Assembly: GCA_910574455.1 (NCBI GenBank)
Contig: CAJSYZ010000008.1
Span: forward strand, 4,156,707 to 4,220,706
Direction: 5' to 3'
Source: Trichaptum fuscoviolaceum
Lineage: Eukaryota; Basidiomycota; Agaricomycetes; Hymenochaetales; Trichaptaceae
Length of the DNA: 64,000 nucleotides
The position numbers were made by a program, and so were the translations under genes. Positions 22,902 through 36,458 of this stretch are shown here, piece by piece. The stretch's first letter is position 1. Each line of letters starts with the position of its first letter. The notes beneath the pieces were generated by a model. It saw nothing but the letters and a program-made list of their open reading frames with translations. It made no database searches and was not told the DNA's origin.

Positions 22902-25564
22902 GGCTTCGTACTGCTGACGATCCTGAACGCGACGTGGACGCTGCGAGCACCGTGACGGAGGACTGGGGAGTCGGGGAAATGAGATGAGGAGGATCAGCCA
23001 TCAAATAACCCCCGGCGAGAGAGACGGTTCGGACGACGGCCGGACGTACGGACGTACTCGCGTGCATGGATCGCATCCTTCACTCAGTCGCTGAGATAGA
23101 GCAAACCCACCGCACGCGTGGCATCCTGAATCCTGATCCCCTCGGTCGAAAAGAGTTCAAGTTCCCATCACGTCATCAGTCTGTTAACTTGAACCCAATC
23201 CGTGCCTTGCCCCGATCTGCATCCCCATCGCGTGTCTGCGCCGCTTCCCCGGATTTCTCACATACTGTATCGTAGATAAATAAATGAATGCAATACATAT
23301 TATTCAATCACCCCGGAAGTAAATCTCCGAGCCCGAGCCCGAGCCCCGATCCCCCCCCCTTCCGTTTTCTCGGTCCCAACCGCAAGCTCACCGATCTCAG
23401 GCTCACGTGCCTTGCCCACACATCGAGCGCACTATAATTCAATTATTTTAGTTTTACTCCCCCATGAGCACATCAAGACGTACATCCCCATCCGGGCGTG
23501 TTACGTAGGCACTCCAGTCGCAGACATGCTTCGTTTACAGTTTCCCTTTTTCCAATCCGTTTCTCGGCAGCTTGCACGTCTGTACTACATAGCTAATTGA
23601 GTATGTATACAGTGGTAGTGCATACATAAAGTGAATAATCGGCATGTATATACGAATGTCGGTTTTAACTCACATTAACGCCTTTCCCGGGAGTTCCCCC
23701 CCGACCCCGCGACTCAATTGATCAGCCGTATTCAGTCCTCGCGCGGGTGGTAATGAGCCCCAACCTTAACACCGGCCCCTTCAAGTTGCGCCTCGGTTCT
23801 GACTTCTCGCGCGAGTGCTACATATACCTATGCAACACTCCCGGCCTCGCACTATATACTCGCAATATCAAATCCGACCACCGGCCTGTGTGTGTGCGTG
23901 CGTCCATAACGTATGCATGGCGTTTCCTTCTCCTACCCGACGTCGGTTGTGGTTTGCTTATACCCTGTCCGTGACACTGCCGGTGGGCAATACTGCTGTA
24001 ACACAGATACATACATACATACATATGTAGTATCTGCGATGGATATGTACAGTATTGTTGGCCAAGGCCGGATCCCCACATCCAAATCCGAATTCAAATC
24101 CGAGTCTCAATCACCTGGGCCAAGGAGGTTTATTCGGCATTGCCACTAACATTAAGAGGACTCACAAGCGTATTTATACCCCGCTGACACATGGGTGATA
24201 CTTAAATGAACGATCCTGTCAAGTGAAGCCGCGCGTCATGCTGCCGTGCCGCCAGGAGTCACTGGCAGGACACCTTCAAGGTCACGGTGCCGCGCCGACG
24301 TCGTCAGGTCTTCATGCATCTATACCGTGTTCTCACACTCTACCGATACCGTTATGCTCTGCCAGTGCCAGTGAGGGCCTGATTTGCCAGTGGATCTAAC
24401 GAACCATTCTGCGCGCCTCACACCGTGACTGCATCGTGCCAAATACACATGTATGTACATAGAGGAGCTTACAGTATCTTACAAACGAGTGCGTTTGCGC
24501 GACTCTCCTCATCTCTTGCAGCCTGGTCTGCGTCCCATAGTAAGCTAGGCAGCTGTAGAGAGAGACGTAGGATGAGCGGCCTTTCTGGCCTGGCTTTGCA
24601 GCTCCGCACGAGTAGTAGACAGACTCGGACGCCTTTCATGATATCTGCGGCAAGCAATGACTGGTCGTGCCAGTGTGGCAAATGATCGCATGAGATTGCA
24701 CAGGCATCCGATATGCCCCCGGTATGGTCGTCGAACGGACAGACATACGCCACATGCAGACAGACCCGAGACGGGACGGGCATACATGATTCCGATTGAC
24801 CCGTCAGCGCGGCCTGATCATTCGGAGGTCTTGACAAGGTCTTGACAAGAACGTACGGCCCCAAGTACATACATACCTCCGCACAGTATGTTCGCAGCCG
24901 ACGCCAGCGATCTTGTAAATCGGTATCTAATGCAGTTTGGTATGCAGTTACCACCCATGCAGCCCGATGCCAGTGGCGGCGGTCGCGGTGGCGTGGCGCC
25001 TGGGGGTGTCGCGCGCGTCGGCGTCGGTGCTTCAGCCCGCCGACCGACCATGGCATTACTAGTTGACGCTCGAAGGGTTGAAAAAAAAATCCGGGACTTG
25101 AGGCGAGTCGGAGTCGATCCCGGCCTGTTCATTCATATCTCCGCCGCGGCCGACGACGTCGGGACACGGACTGCGATGGTAAATGGCAGCATGGCCGGAT
25201 GAGCGAGCGAGCGCGCGAGGACTCATACGCACGGTACCGTGACTGCCAGTGACCGACCTCGGGCGCTGGTGTGAGAGGAGGCCCCATGGCATGCGCATGG
25301 ATGGGCCGTCAGCGATGGACGGCCCGGGGCTACTGGGTGGTAACCCACACCGGGGCGGGGAGAGGCTGGAGCTCGGGGACTCGGATAGAAGTGCTGTGTC
25401 GCGACTCGCGCCTGCGCAGCCTGGGGTCAATACCCGGTCCCGACGAATGTTTTAGAGCGCCAGCGCCATGTACGACAGACAGCCCAATTACAGCCACGCC
25501 GGCGGTACTGCCAGCAAAAGGCGTGCAGAAAAGGGTCTTGGGAGTCGATCCGGCATTTCTCGGT

Positions 25565-25597
<33 letters not shown>

Positions 25598-25887
25598 GCG
25601 CCGCCCAAAGCTCCCGGGCCATTTGGGGCCAGTGTGCCACAGAAAAAAAAACGAAAAGAAAAAGCCGTCAATCGGTATCGGAGCTTTCGTTCAAGAACGA
25701 ATGGGTATGCGCCGTACATTCGCACTGCCGCACTGCACTGATGGGGTACGAGACTTTGCGGCGTGGCTGTTTGGCCAAACAGCCGTGGTGGGCCGTGGCA
25801 GTACAAAAAAAAAAAAGACGCAAAAGACGCGGAAGACGCGAAAGAACCCCGGGGCGCTTGGACCTTTCTCATCCCGGATGTCATGTA
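22902..25887. other. Gene-poor region, low-complexity GC-rich sequence
   Basis: No gene supported. Open frames in this GC-rich stretch overlap on both strands with no consistent coding signal. It contains ATAC repeats near 24.00 kb, a 20-G run near 25.57 kb, and A-rich and GACGC-type repeats near 25.80-25.85 kb. Part of the first few hundred bases must be the promoter of the FAD monooxygenase. Confidence 0.55.
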
Positions 25888-26677
25888 CAGTGTACTACCG
25901 GTCCTTCGGACACCATCGTTCCTTCGGACACCCAGCCTTTTTTGCTCCTCCCTTGCCCAACCCTCCTGAAACTTTGTAGACATCCCCGGAGAGCTTGTAT
26001 GAAGACTATATCGTAAAATAAAGAATTTCCATGCATATGATGCAAAGTTATGTTATAAAAAGTATGAAATTTGACATAATTCAGTTTATATGCAATCATA
26101 TATGAATTTAATAAATTGCTGTAATCACTTTTTAGCTTTTTTTATTTAATGTGACACTTCTATGATCTTAAAGCTAGGACTATCAGTGGTTCATATGACT
26201 GTTTATGCAACCGTTGAGTTGAGAGAGGACAATGCGAAGCTTTTCTTCTGTTTTGCGACGGCATGCAATGTTTCTCACGCTTCATGACATCTACAATTTA
26301 TGCATGAGCTCCTCAAATAATTATTGCTGACTGAATGATCTTATTATTTTCTCATATATGCATACTTATATCACTCTGTCTTTGAGGTATAAGCTTCTCT
26401 GATCATATGAAGGCTGATTTCACCAAATTCCATGATTATACTGAGATTGTGACAGGCTGTGACGGGTGTCCGAAGGATTGATTGAGAGTGATAAAAAAGC
26501 AAAATCTTTAATCCAACATATTAATTCATGAATGAGATATTTTCTTCAGCAAACTTTGTGATACGATGAGTGAGATAGTATAGAGAACATTCACATAATT
26601 TTTATTGCAAAAGGTATGTTACAAAAATTGGTAGGCCGTACTTTCAATTGGGTGTCCGAAGGACCGGTAGTACACTG
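25888..26677. mobile_element. 790-bp non-autonomous DNA transposon (Tc1/mariner- or pogo-like MITE) with 27-bp TIRs and TA target duplication
   Basis: The ends are perfect inverted repeats of 27 bases starting CAGTGTACTACCGGTCCTTC (left 25888-25914, right 26651-26677). They are flanked directly by TA at 25886-25887 and 26678-26679. The terminal CAGTG and the TA duplication are typical of the Tc1/mariner superfamily. A subterminal second copy of the repeat unit TCCTTCGGACACCC is at 25920-25933, with its inverted partner at 26464-26477; these could be transposase-binding sites. The interior is strikingly AT-rich against the GC-rich flank and has no transposase, so it needs an autonomous partner elsewhere. 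Confidence 0.85.
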
Positions 26678-29600
26678 TACTGTATGAATGAAAAAAAAAA
26701 ATCAAAAGACTTGTTCTGCCAATGACTCGGAATCTTGACCATTCTTTTTTTCTTCATGTGTCTGTCGTTTTCCCTATGCATTCCAGTCTTGTTTTTAGGG
26801 GTCCTTCTCGGTCGCCAAATCAGCTGATCCCGGATCCCGGCGGGATGATGCACGAAGCACAGAGGCACGCAAGCGGCGCATCCTCCAGGGGTCCAATAGA
26901 GCTTGAAGACGAGCTTAGAAGAGTAAGATATTATATGTAGAAGACTACTCACCGTGATTGATAGTGAGAGAATAATGCGATGCGGGGAGCAGGAAAGAGG
27001 CCGGGCATACGTAGATAGATAGTTAGTTAGTTAGTTAAGCTGTATCAGAATGAAAACAGACTCCGGCGAGGCCGGTCAGATGGCTGATAATTCGATATCC
27101 TCGAACAAAATCATGAGCACAAGGTCGCTCTAGGGGCGACACATGCATATGGCTATAAAGGCGATCTGAGTCACCACTTACTCTCGCTGTCATTTCAAGA
27201 CGAAGATGCCAGTTGATACTCACCCGCACCTGTCCCTGGTTATATCAGAGAGAACACGAGCTTTGCAACAAGCAGGTTTTCCAGGCCGGGAACAAGGGAG
27301 AGGTGAACCCAAGTCGAATATGAGATTGGTGTGGGCATCTTGTTCCACTTGAGGGCCGCAAACTCGCGGAGATGTGGACCGGTTACCCTTTGACACAGAG
27401 TCAGGCTTGCGGATTGATGCCTTTTTTCTTCGCCCCCAGCATCGAGAAAAAAGAAGAACCTGAGATTTCTCCCGCTTCCCATGGTCGCGAGTCTACCAGC
27501 AACATTGAAGACCGGAGACACAAAAAGAGACCCAAAAGACCAGGCAGCTTGACGTACAAGGAAATGTTTGGTTCCGTTCATTGCATTGGGCGTTAATGAG
27601 ACATTGGAGGTCCTGTGGGTCATCGAGTTGCTCCTGTCAAATTGATGCAAAAGAGCTGCTTGAGAAGCAGGTGGGTCAGACCATCCCTTTTCATTTACAC
27701 GGAGACCTGAGCGTGGAAGAACGTCAGGGAAGCAGGAGGATCGCAACGCGAGAAGTTCTCGGAGGCAATCATGGACGTCTACTCACAGTGATCTTCGCCA
27801 ACGTTATTAACCATAAGGTGTTTAATGCGATCGTCCTCACGACTGGACGAAGCGCTGTCATTTCGAAACTTGTCAGGCTTGAGATATTCCGCCAGGGGCA
27901 AAAGACTAGCTAATACCCCACCCTTTTTTTTCTCTTCTATTATTTAATGATGATTGTCAAGTTGGCGGTGTGAGAAGACATATCATGCTAGCTCAGTAGA
28001 ATAGCTGCGCCAGTCGTCCAGAATTTCAGAATTTCACAGTGTTGGTTGATGAGCTGGAGCTGACGCGTTGCGAGACTCGGGTCGGAGATGCGTGCTCGGC
28101 ACTGGCACTGGCAGCGGCACGGTTCAGCCATCGATCCGTTCCCACACTGCACTGTCCTCTAAACTTTGGCTCAGTCCTCACTGCACTTCCCGTCCAACCC
28201 TGTTGATCCGCATGTGGTACCGTACCCCTCAGCTAAAACTTCCCATCTGGCATCTAGCGAGAAATCCAGCCTACGAAATAACCGACAAACCTTCCTGCAG
28301 GGCCAAGATAAGGTCGCGGAAGCTCGGACTGCACGGGCACGGGCACGGCTGCCCACGATAGTCAGCGCAGTCGATTATTCACGGACTCGGACTTGAGAAT
28401 TTGAGGATAAGATTATCACGCTGCCCTCTGGTCTGGGGAGCTCTAGCTCTAGCTCTGGCATGTACGTCCCATGCATGGCATTTGTCGATCATTACCTCAT
28501 AAAACGGAGACTAAAAGTGGTCTTCTGGTTGCATTTCTCGCAGCGACGCGTGAAACAGGCGCAAACGCTACAAAGAGCGGGGCTATTTAAGATAAGTGGG
28601 ATAATTGGAGTGCTACCGCTACAAGGTCGGGTGCGTGAAGTCGGACTGTGCCAATTGAGACCTGTATTATATTCACGCATTTATTTGAATGTGTCGATAC
28701 ATGTACATATGTATGTATGTATTCGCCTTTCATCGTAATTTGGCGCTTGTTCATATCCTTTTATCCACCCCGTACACACAGTACGTACATGATGCCACGG
28801 GTGCCATGCAACTGCTATGCACAATGGCACAGTGTGTCTACTGCTGGAGGTCCATGTATGCTGAACGCAGGAATCTCGGGGTTATGTCAGTCTTGATTCC
28901 GATTATGAATCTCATGTGTTGGCTAATCCTGACATCTATGAATGGCTCGGATCAGCAGTGTCAAATGTAAAGTAGTAGTCTCATGGTAGCGATAACCAGC
29001 TGGCTTATTCACTATCAATCCGAACTGGATCATCGATCCCTGTAAGGTTACATTCAACCATATATTATATACATATACTTTCGGTTTGTTATTCTTCCAT
29101 GTGACTTTAACACTCGTGAGGACTCGTGTCGATATAATAAGGAATCCGCATAGAATAACCCACGGGCTCGCCATTTCTTTTACAAAAAGTATGGATTTGA
29201 CATGATATGGCAGCTTATAATCAATTAAGAAATACAGTCGCAGTCATGAGGTGTATGCAGGATATCGGCTCATCATTGTGTGCACCTATTTGACACTATT
29301 CGAGATAGCGCTTTGGTTGTAATTCTGGAAGAGTTACTTGGTGTACGTCTTACCGTTCCCTTCCTGTCCTCAAAGAGAGACGACGATTAATAAGAAATTG
29401 TAGCATATGGTGCGGCAGCACTTCCTGATGAGGCCACACAGGCGCTCCATGAAAGAATTGCGGGTGCGGACTTTATGTTATCCACTCTTCCCTTCGTCGG
29501 AATAACTGTACCGAAGTCCAGCTATAACGCCAGATTTGACAAAGACCTTCGGCTACCGGCACATGTTTATCATTAACGCATAGCGAACATCGATAACACA

Positions 29601-32600
29601 AGCGGCGGGAAATCGCGAGACCACGTTTTATGCGCCTTGTTATTTAATATCTTATATTACGTCGAGGTCGCGTTTCACTCAGAAATTCTATCGAAATCGA
29701 GATTAAAAGAGCCATGCGACCGATGAAGTGCGTACGTATTTCTTCGCGCCTAAATTTGTCATTCGAAAGTCCAGAAATGTTCTCGGAGCGAGTGTACGTG
29801 TACGATCTCCAGCGTTGTCCTGTTCACCTTTATTAGAAGAATCAGGACTTGCTGCCATATGTATTCGGAACCTGAGTGTTAAAAGCTGGTCATGAGGGAC
29901 TCGGACCCATCCACGCGACAGGCGGGTCTAGGTAAGACGGATAATGTCTAATGTGAAATAGACGTTGCCGTAGATTAACAGAAGGGGCTCTCCATATGGA
30001 TGTTCTTGACGTATGTTTCTTTACTCATGGCCATAGCTTGTGTGGATTGTTAGGACGTCAAGAGGCCTTGGAGTGGGGCAAACTGGTGTCTGAAATCCTC
30101 TGACATGCAGGTCGAGTGCGGCCGCGATCCCAGAATTGGGAATGATGATACTTAGAACAACTTGAAGAGAAAATTGTAAGCTTCCGAGTTATCGATCGAT
30201 TTTTTTTGTTTCCGAGAACGCACCGTGTACCGCTGAAATTAATTTCTTCCCAGCCTATCTATATCCTCAAACAAGGCCACATTAACTTCAGGTCATGAAT
30301 GCGAAAAATGTGGAAGGCAAGCTGTTCTGTAGAGAAAGGGCGTGTAAGGAGGATGGCAAACCCTCCCCCTCGTTTCACGATTCACGTATGTATCCAACAT
30401 CAAGCTTGAAGCCTTCGCCCGTCGGACTGCCGCATTTGACGAGCATGCCATTGCCTAATCAATCTCTAATAGACGTGGAATGATGATTGTCGGACAAAGT
30501 CTGATTTACTTTTGACACTTGGCTCAGAACTCGACGCTTGTTTGACTGGAGCCAAGTCGAGGCTTGGGGTAGACAGGAGCTGCGCAGGAGTGTTGCGGAC
30601 GTAAGAGATGCGGACTTGTCCGAGTCTCGGCCCACTGGGCCAGAATAACTGCCAGTGCCAAAAAGAGAATGATCGGCGCGGAAACAGGCGGGCGCACTTA
30701 CCGCGACATTTGATAATTGATTCATATAGCCGAGAACGCAGGACTGAAAATCTGGAAGACTTCACCGTCAAAGATGGTGTTTCAAGATCGCAGAGGTGGG
30801 GGACGCTACGCCGTCGGTGCGTGGAGATTCGCATCCTTATATCATTTAATAGGGACAAAACTTCGCGTAATCACCGGTGTACGCGGAAATATATACATTA
30901 ATGTCTCATCGTCAAGTCATCGAACATCTGACAGATAAATAGATTAAAAAAGCAAAAAATAGGGATGATATATTTCACTAAATCGACCTGAAACAAGGAA
31001 TGCTCGTTAGGGGATGCGGAGCAAGCATATAGCAGTTAAATGAATATATAAGTGCTCAAATATAGAGGTCAATTATATCTGGGAATCTAGTCAAGGCAAG
31101 GATGTAATTGTACTTTGATATGCGAAAATGGGAGTATTTATGGGTATTTGAAAGGTAGAACAGATTTAGGCGATGACCTTGGGCTTCACAAACTGAGAAC
31201 AAAATGATTTACCCAATGTTCTGATCTTCCTTTCTAATAGACCACAAAGACCATAGACATAGACTGCATTCCCCCTTAGTGTAAAACCCGACACGATAGG
31301 AGGTGGTGCGTCCTTTTCGTATCGAACAGGAACGATACTCTCTAAGCCGCAGATATGGATTTACCGTGAAGAATGAGGTGTCTGGCGGAGGAACGCAATC
31401 ATCTTATACCTTAGTCCCAATGTTCTTCCAGAAAATCCATCTCATTCATGGAGCCCACGAAGAAGACAAACTGCGTGAAAATCGGTCTCATGCCTCTAAT
31501 TGTCAAATGAGGTTGCTGTAAAGAGCGGCGGTCATGGACATCTGGATAACTTGCGGCGCACGACTGCTTCTAGGCTTTCTCAGACACTAATGAACCTGAA
31601 CCAAGTGAGCCCATAGCGGAGTCTGTGTCGGGTATCAAGTAAGCATCGGTGCAACCGTACCGTACCTACGGTAGACGAGAGAGCATTGACAAAGACGTCG
31701 CGCGAGTCACGACATAGGGGCCTTTAACACCGCTCTGATCGGCAGTGAGACCAAGGTAAAGCTGCGTAACAAAGTTAGACAGTGCGCGCGGGATCCTGTG
31801 AGTTCGTGTGCTGATCATTGATCTTATTCGACAGATTAGATGTTCCGAATCAGCTTGGTTATCAAACTTTGGGTCAAGAGCAAAAGATGTGCCTAGCAGG
31901 AAGTTTGGACAATGCTATTTGTTCTGGATTCTATATTTCCTATGTTGAGGCGAAGGGGGGGACCTTCGGTGGTTTCCAGTGATCAAGTAGTGGAATGAGA
32001 ACGGTACTACGTCTTCGCTATGGAGACTCCGGTGTCAAATAATAGAGCATGTAGAGCCGGTGTGAGAACTTACTTCGACTAGTAAACATGCTAGCTCTTG
32101 GCAAATGTCTAGTTCGCTCAGATGGAATCGCTGCAATCATCCATTTTTGGGAGTATGATAAGGACGAGCGGCCTCCAGACATCTGCCAGACTATGACCGA
32201 TATTCCCAGTCAAAGTCAACCTGCTTGGTTCCCTGATAGACGAGAACTACACGCGTAGGAATCCTGTAGACCGTTGCGCGTTTACTCTGTGTCGCATAGG
32301 CAAAGTGCGATAATCACGGCTACCGCGCCCGACGTGACCGTGGTTCCGTCACATCGTCCCTTCCGTCCGGTCTGCTAAGCGCGCACCGGTGGCACGCCAA
32401 AAAAGTAGGCTAAAGAGGAGAGTCCGCCTAGATGTTGGAGTGATAGACTAGTTGTAGCACGAAGGTCGCCGCAGGTGAGTGACATAAAGAAGAAGACCAA
32501 GGTAGATGCATGTATAGAATCCGGAGAGTTAAATGAGGGTTGGATGCGAAGCAATGGGGCAGGCGAAGCCTAAGGAAAGAAGCTAGGTCGATCAGAATGC

Positions 32601-35600
32601 GTCGATCTCGATGGTTGATAGGTATATTGATGGGGATGTAAGAAAGCAACTTTGACGAGTCGCCTATCAGTGGATGAGTACGAGTCTGCGGTATAGTCTC
32701 CGAATACGAACGCCCAACGGTTGGGAGCCAGAGACATGGGCGGTGCTGACGTGTGATCATTCATACCAGGGAGATGTTCTGCGATTCAGTAAGCTGCAAG
32801 ATAGAGCAACACGTTGTGGGGGCACGTGGGTCCTGCTCTATAGAATAGCTGGAGTAGTATCATCAGCTAGACAGGGCAGTTTAGTATTTGTGATCATTGA
32901 ATACATATAACAGCGGAGTTGAAACTTGTCTAGAGATCTTGTTCAAGTTGGGGAGAAGGAGAAAGATACGTGATTTAGGGTCTAGCCAGTGACAACCTGA
33001 GAATGAGTACGTACGTCCCCCCTACTGATAGACTACTAACCGGATAACCTTATTGATTGTCAGCGAAGAGCCGGGCCCGGGCCCGTGATGTAAAATAGGA
33101 ACTTGCTGAGCAAGGCTACTGTGGAGTCGAGAACGGAAGATATCTTCAGATGTGAATTTCGCTTCCGAGGATTCCCGGCTGCCGGAAGCAGAATTGCCAA
33201 TGAAGACATCGGGACAACCGCGCGAACCAGTCTGAGTCGGGTCATGTCTGTAGTATGTGTAGTGTCTGCGGGAGAGAGTTAGATGTAACAACAGAAGAAA
33301 TAAATTGCTCACGAACCGCCGAAAAACATTTGAAGCTAAAGATCACGTATTTGTTTTGCGTCCTCTGGCACTCCACCGACGAGAGCTGAATCTGACATAT
33401 GATATGTCCGTATGTAGCATTTATGTATGTTTATGGTTATGGGGGATGGACGGAGAGGTAGGGGAAGCACGGCCCGATCGAGGGGCTACTAAGGGACCGC
33501 TATACAGATGAAATATCAGATAGTCAGATTGTGCAAAATAAGAACGGTCGAAGATGGCAGGTTCACACCGAGCGAACGATCCCGGACGACCACGAGGTGG
33601 CGTCAGACGTTGTGAAAGGTACTAACTAGATGCCATTAGTACCTTATTCTGCACAAGAAGAGCTTAACTCAATTGTCCAAATCTGAATACATACATATAC
33701 ATACTAGTAGCGCAGTGCAGCGGCCCTGACGAGCTAGAGCTGGATTGGACCTCCAGGGTCTCGCTCTCGCTCTTACCACCGCTCCCTGGTCCACTCGCTA
33801 CTGGTATGAGCGTGTGTTGTGGATTTGGTCTGCGTACTTCCGTTCTTGAGCGTAGCGAATGTTCACGATGTCGCCGAAGACTGGAGCTTGGGCGGGAGAG
33901 CGTGGCACATTGTTAGCGTTATCGACATGGAATAACCAGTATCTGCATCGGGAGTATGTCAGATGTAGGGCCTCGAGGTTGACGAGGCTACGGACAGGCG
34001 GGGTAAATTGGGTGAAGATAGCTGGATGTGAGCGGAATGGAATTGTGAACGAAATCATGGCTACAAGTGCATTGGAGGGGCGGAAGCAGTTGACCATGCC
34101 AAATAAGAAAACAGGTTGACGAAAGAGATAGCAGCAAGAAAAGAGAACGCCGTCAACTAGTTAACAGGTAGATTGCACGAACGTAGCCGCCACAGTCAGC
34201 CGAACGTCCCGGATGGATAATGATTTATATGGCCGAAAGAGGGAAGCGAACACGGATATTTCTTTCTTTCGCCGCGGAAGTATCGGAAGAGTTCGGTCTC
34301 TGCGTTTCTTCTGCGGGCTATGACGATGGGCACTGAGTTTATGGCGCAGATTACGAACGTTGCTAGAGATAGGCATGATGGATATACATAGCTTAGAGCG
34401 CTATAGGCGCTCAGGACGAATGGACCATGTGTCTAAACCTGTAATATCGCGCTGTATATAGCACCATACATGTATGTATATCACACATCAGCCAAATCAC
34501 CGTGAACCATGAAAACAACTCAACCTTGTCCCAACCTGGCCTATTTTTTGTTGTGCCGGAGGGCCGTGGCGTATGGCAGACACATGCCACCCACGGGATA
34601 ACAGATCGATCTAATCTGGGAGTTCGACCGGAAAGACTATCCTGATATTGAGATAGCTTGGCTAGGCTAAGCCGGTTCTGGAGCCCCGGACTAACGCCAT
34701 GCGCGACGAGCGCTCTGTGGAGGGTATCATATGACATACCTTTGCGTTCGTTAGGTACTGGTCACCGTTAAGCGGATAGGTGGTGTGTGACTCCGATTTC
34801 TGGTAGGCGGAGGACGGTGTTGAACAAAGCAGGGTGCTCGACTAGATTGTACATAGTTGCATTTGAGTTTCGGGTGGCCGTGTTTCGCGAGGAGCACTTG
34901 CAAAGAAAGACACGTTTCCCAGATGCGGCGCAGAGAGGGGAATAGAATAAACCGGCGAAGCCGACTTTGTGGTCCAGACAAGCGAGCGAAGGGAGAAGCG
35001 TGCGGGGTGAGGTATAAATTGTATGAGTTAGACAAGGCATTTGCCGCCAAGTCCATTGTAATCTGGAGCAGTACGTAGTAAGAAGCGAGAGGCAGACTAT
35101 AGATTGAGGCTCCGTAGGCTCCTAGCTAGCCGAAGTAACAGACTGCGACAAAGGCGCACGACATGGATACAAAGCAGGTCATTTGTTTCCGCTCTTGTTG
35201 GACTCGGTGGGACGCTAATTGTCGTCTCAAACGCGTCGCAGCGTGCGGTCGAGTGTGAGGCGAGACTCATGTGTACGTACGAGGTAGACATGACAACGCA
35301 GTTGGATGTCGATCGCTGACGATGCCGTCGGACAATAAGTGGGCGAGCTTGTGTCATGTTCTCAGCGAGAAATGATGCAGAAAAGTCGGCGCTATTTTCA
35401 GAAGGGAGGTACGACAGGGACAGGGATAGAGTAAGTTTGTTTGTTGCGTCTACTTGTAAGGTTAGCCACGTACGTCTGGGCGTGTGCGCCGTCCATGGGA
35501 CCCTGTAGCTTAGCGTAGCATGGATTCCGACCGCCCGTCCGGACGACCTAGAAGTTGACATATGTAAAGAAGTCGACAGTAAATGATTGAAGCCGATATC

Positions 35601-36458
35601 GCAGTGGAGAGGACCAGCCAATAGAGAGGGCGACCTGCGTTGGTCAGCGAGATATATCAAGCCCTGCGACTGATGGACGGACGGCCTATCCGCGCGGAAC
35701 AGGCAGTATCTTCGCAGGTGTCGCACGCTGTGGGAGGGAATGAACAGATGCTCTTGTCCATATGGAGTGTGCGCGAGCCTGATGCAGACAGATGTTTGTG
35801 TTGTCGTGGTCGGAAGCAAAGAGGTTTGGCCGCCAGGGTCGACGCCGAAAACTTATTGAGGCCCGGCGACGAATGGCAGCCACAAGGGCGGGAGTTTCTT
35901 ACGTGATAGCCTCGTGCGACAATTACGTGATAGGGCTTAAGTGGCCAGGAACATAAGTGCGAAAGTATTGAGCCGGATTAGGCAAGAGGGAACCAGACGA
36001 ACCACCATCTGCTTTTTATTTTGCCAGAACGCTGCGATGGCGATCTGGTCCAAGAGCCCAAACATAAGCAGGGCACGGACGCGAGTGGCACCGTGCATCT
36101 GGTCGCTGCTATACACTTCTCCTCCTCCTCCCTCTATCTCTCCCTGCGCTCAACCGTCCAGGCCGGCTATTTCTCCAAACCTCTTAGGCGACCTCCATCA
36201 GAGCAATCACCCAGGCGCGCCGTATCCTATATCTATGCCTGTCCGGACGGTCTGAAGTGCCCCTGCTATACACCCCCTCTTCTTTTCGAAGCTTGCTCAC
36301 AGCTTCCAACGCGTAACACAACATAACTTTGCTCAAGGTGCCACGGCCGCGCTCAACGTCGCTGCCGCAGCCACCAACACCCTGCGCACTCTGCAAGTCG
36401 TCATCCGGCTTCACCTTCAATCCCGCTCCCCCCACCTCCTCAAACCTAACATCACGCG
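26678..36458. other. Gene desert of nearly 10 kb
   Basis: No gene could be supported. Long frames such as 27240-27746 (-), 34411-34737 (-) and 35097-35819 (-) lack recognisable motifs, and splice sites do not join them into a known protein. Simple repeats include (TTAG)n near 27.02 kb, CTAGCT repeats near 28.45 kb and TATG repeats near 28.71 kb. A G/C palindrome (GCCGGGCCCGGGCCCG) is near 33.07 kb. A possible coding fragment at 29.27-29.58 kb is listed separately. Divergent genes of unknown families could be missed. Confidence 0.5.
29267..29574 (+). pseudogene. Possible coding fragment (two open blocks around an intron-like gap)
   Basis: The block reading HLFDTIRDSALVVILEELLG ends at a GTACGT donor near 29.34 kb. 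After about 50 bases with an AAG acceptor, a second block reads ALPDEATQALHERIAGADF and STLPFVGITVPKSSYN and ends at TAA (about 29574). The amino-acid pattern is protein-like, but there is no in-frame ATG and I do not recognise a family. It may be a gene remnant or chance. Confidence 0.2.

Noticed and set aside
21538..23076. 512-codon minus-strand frame with Pro/Arg/Ser-rich translation
   Set aside because: It is a shadow of the FAD monooxygenase exons and introns in another frame; low-complexity GC-rich DNA keeps it open.
27240..27746. 168-codon minus-strand frame, considered as a membrane-protein remnant
   Set aside because: Hydrophobic segments are too short and do not match DUF6533/DUF6534 patterns; splice joins do not extend it.
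35097..35819. 240-codon minus-strand frame in the gene desert
   Set aside because: Its length is notable, but composition is Ser/Arg/Leu-rich without motif, transmembrane pattern or joining exons; not enough to call a gene.
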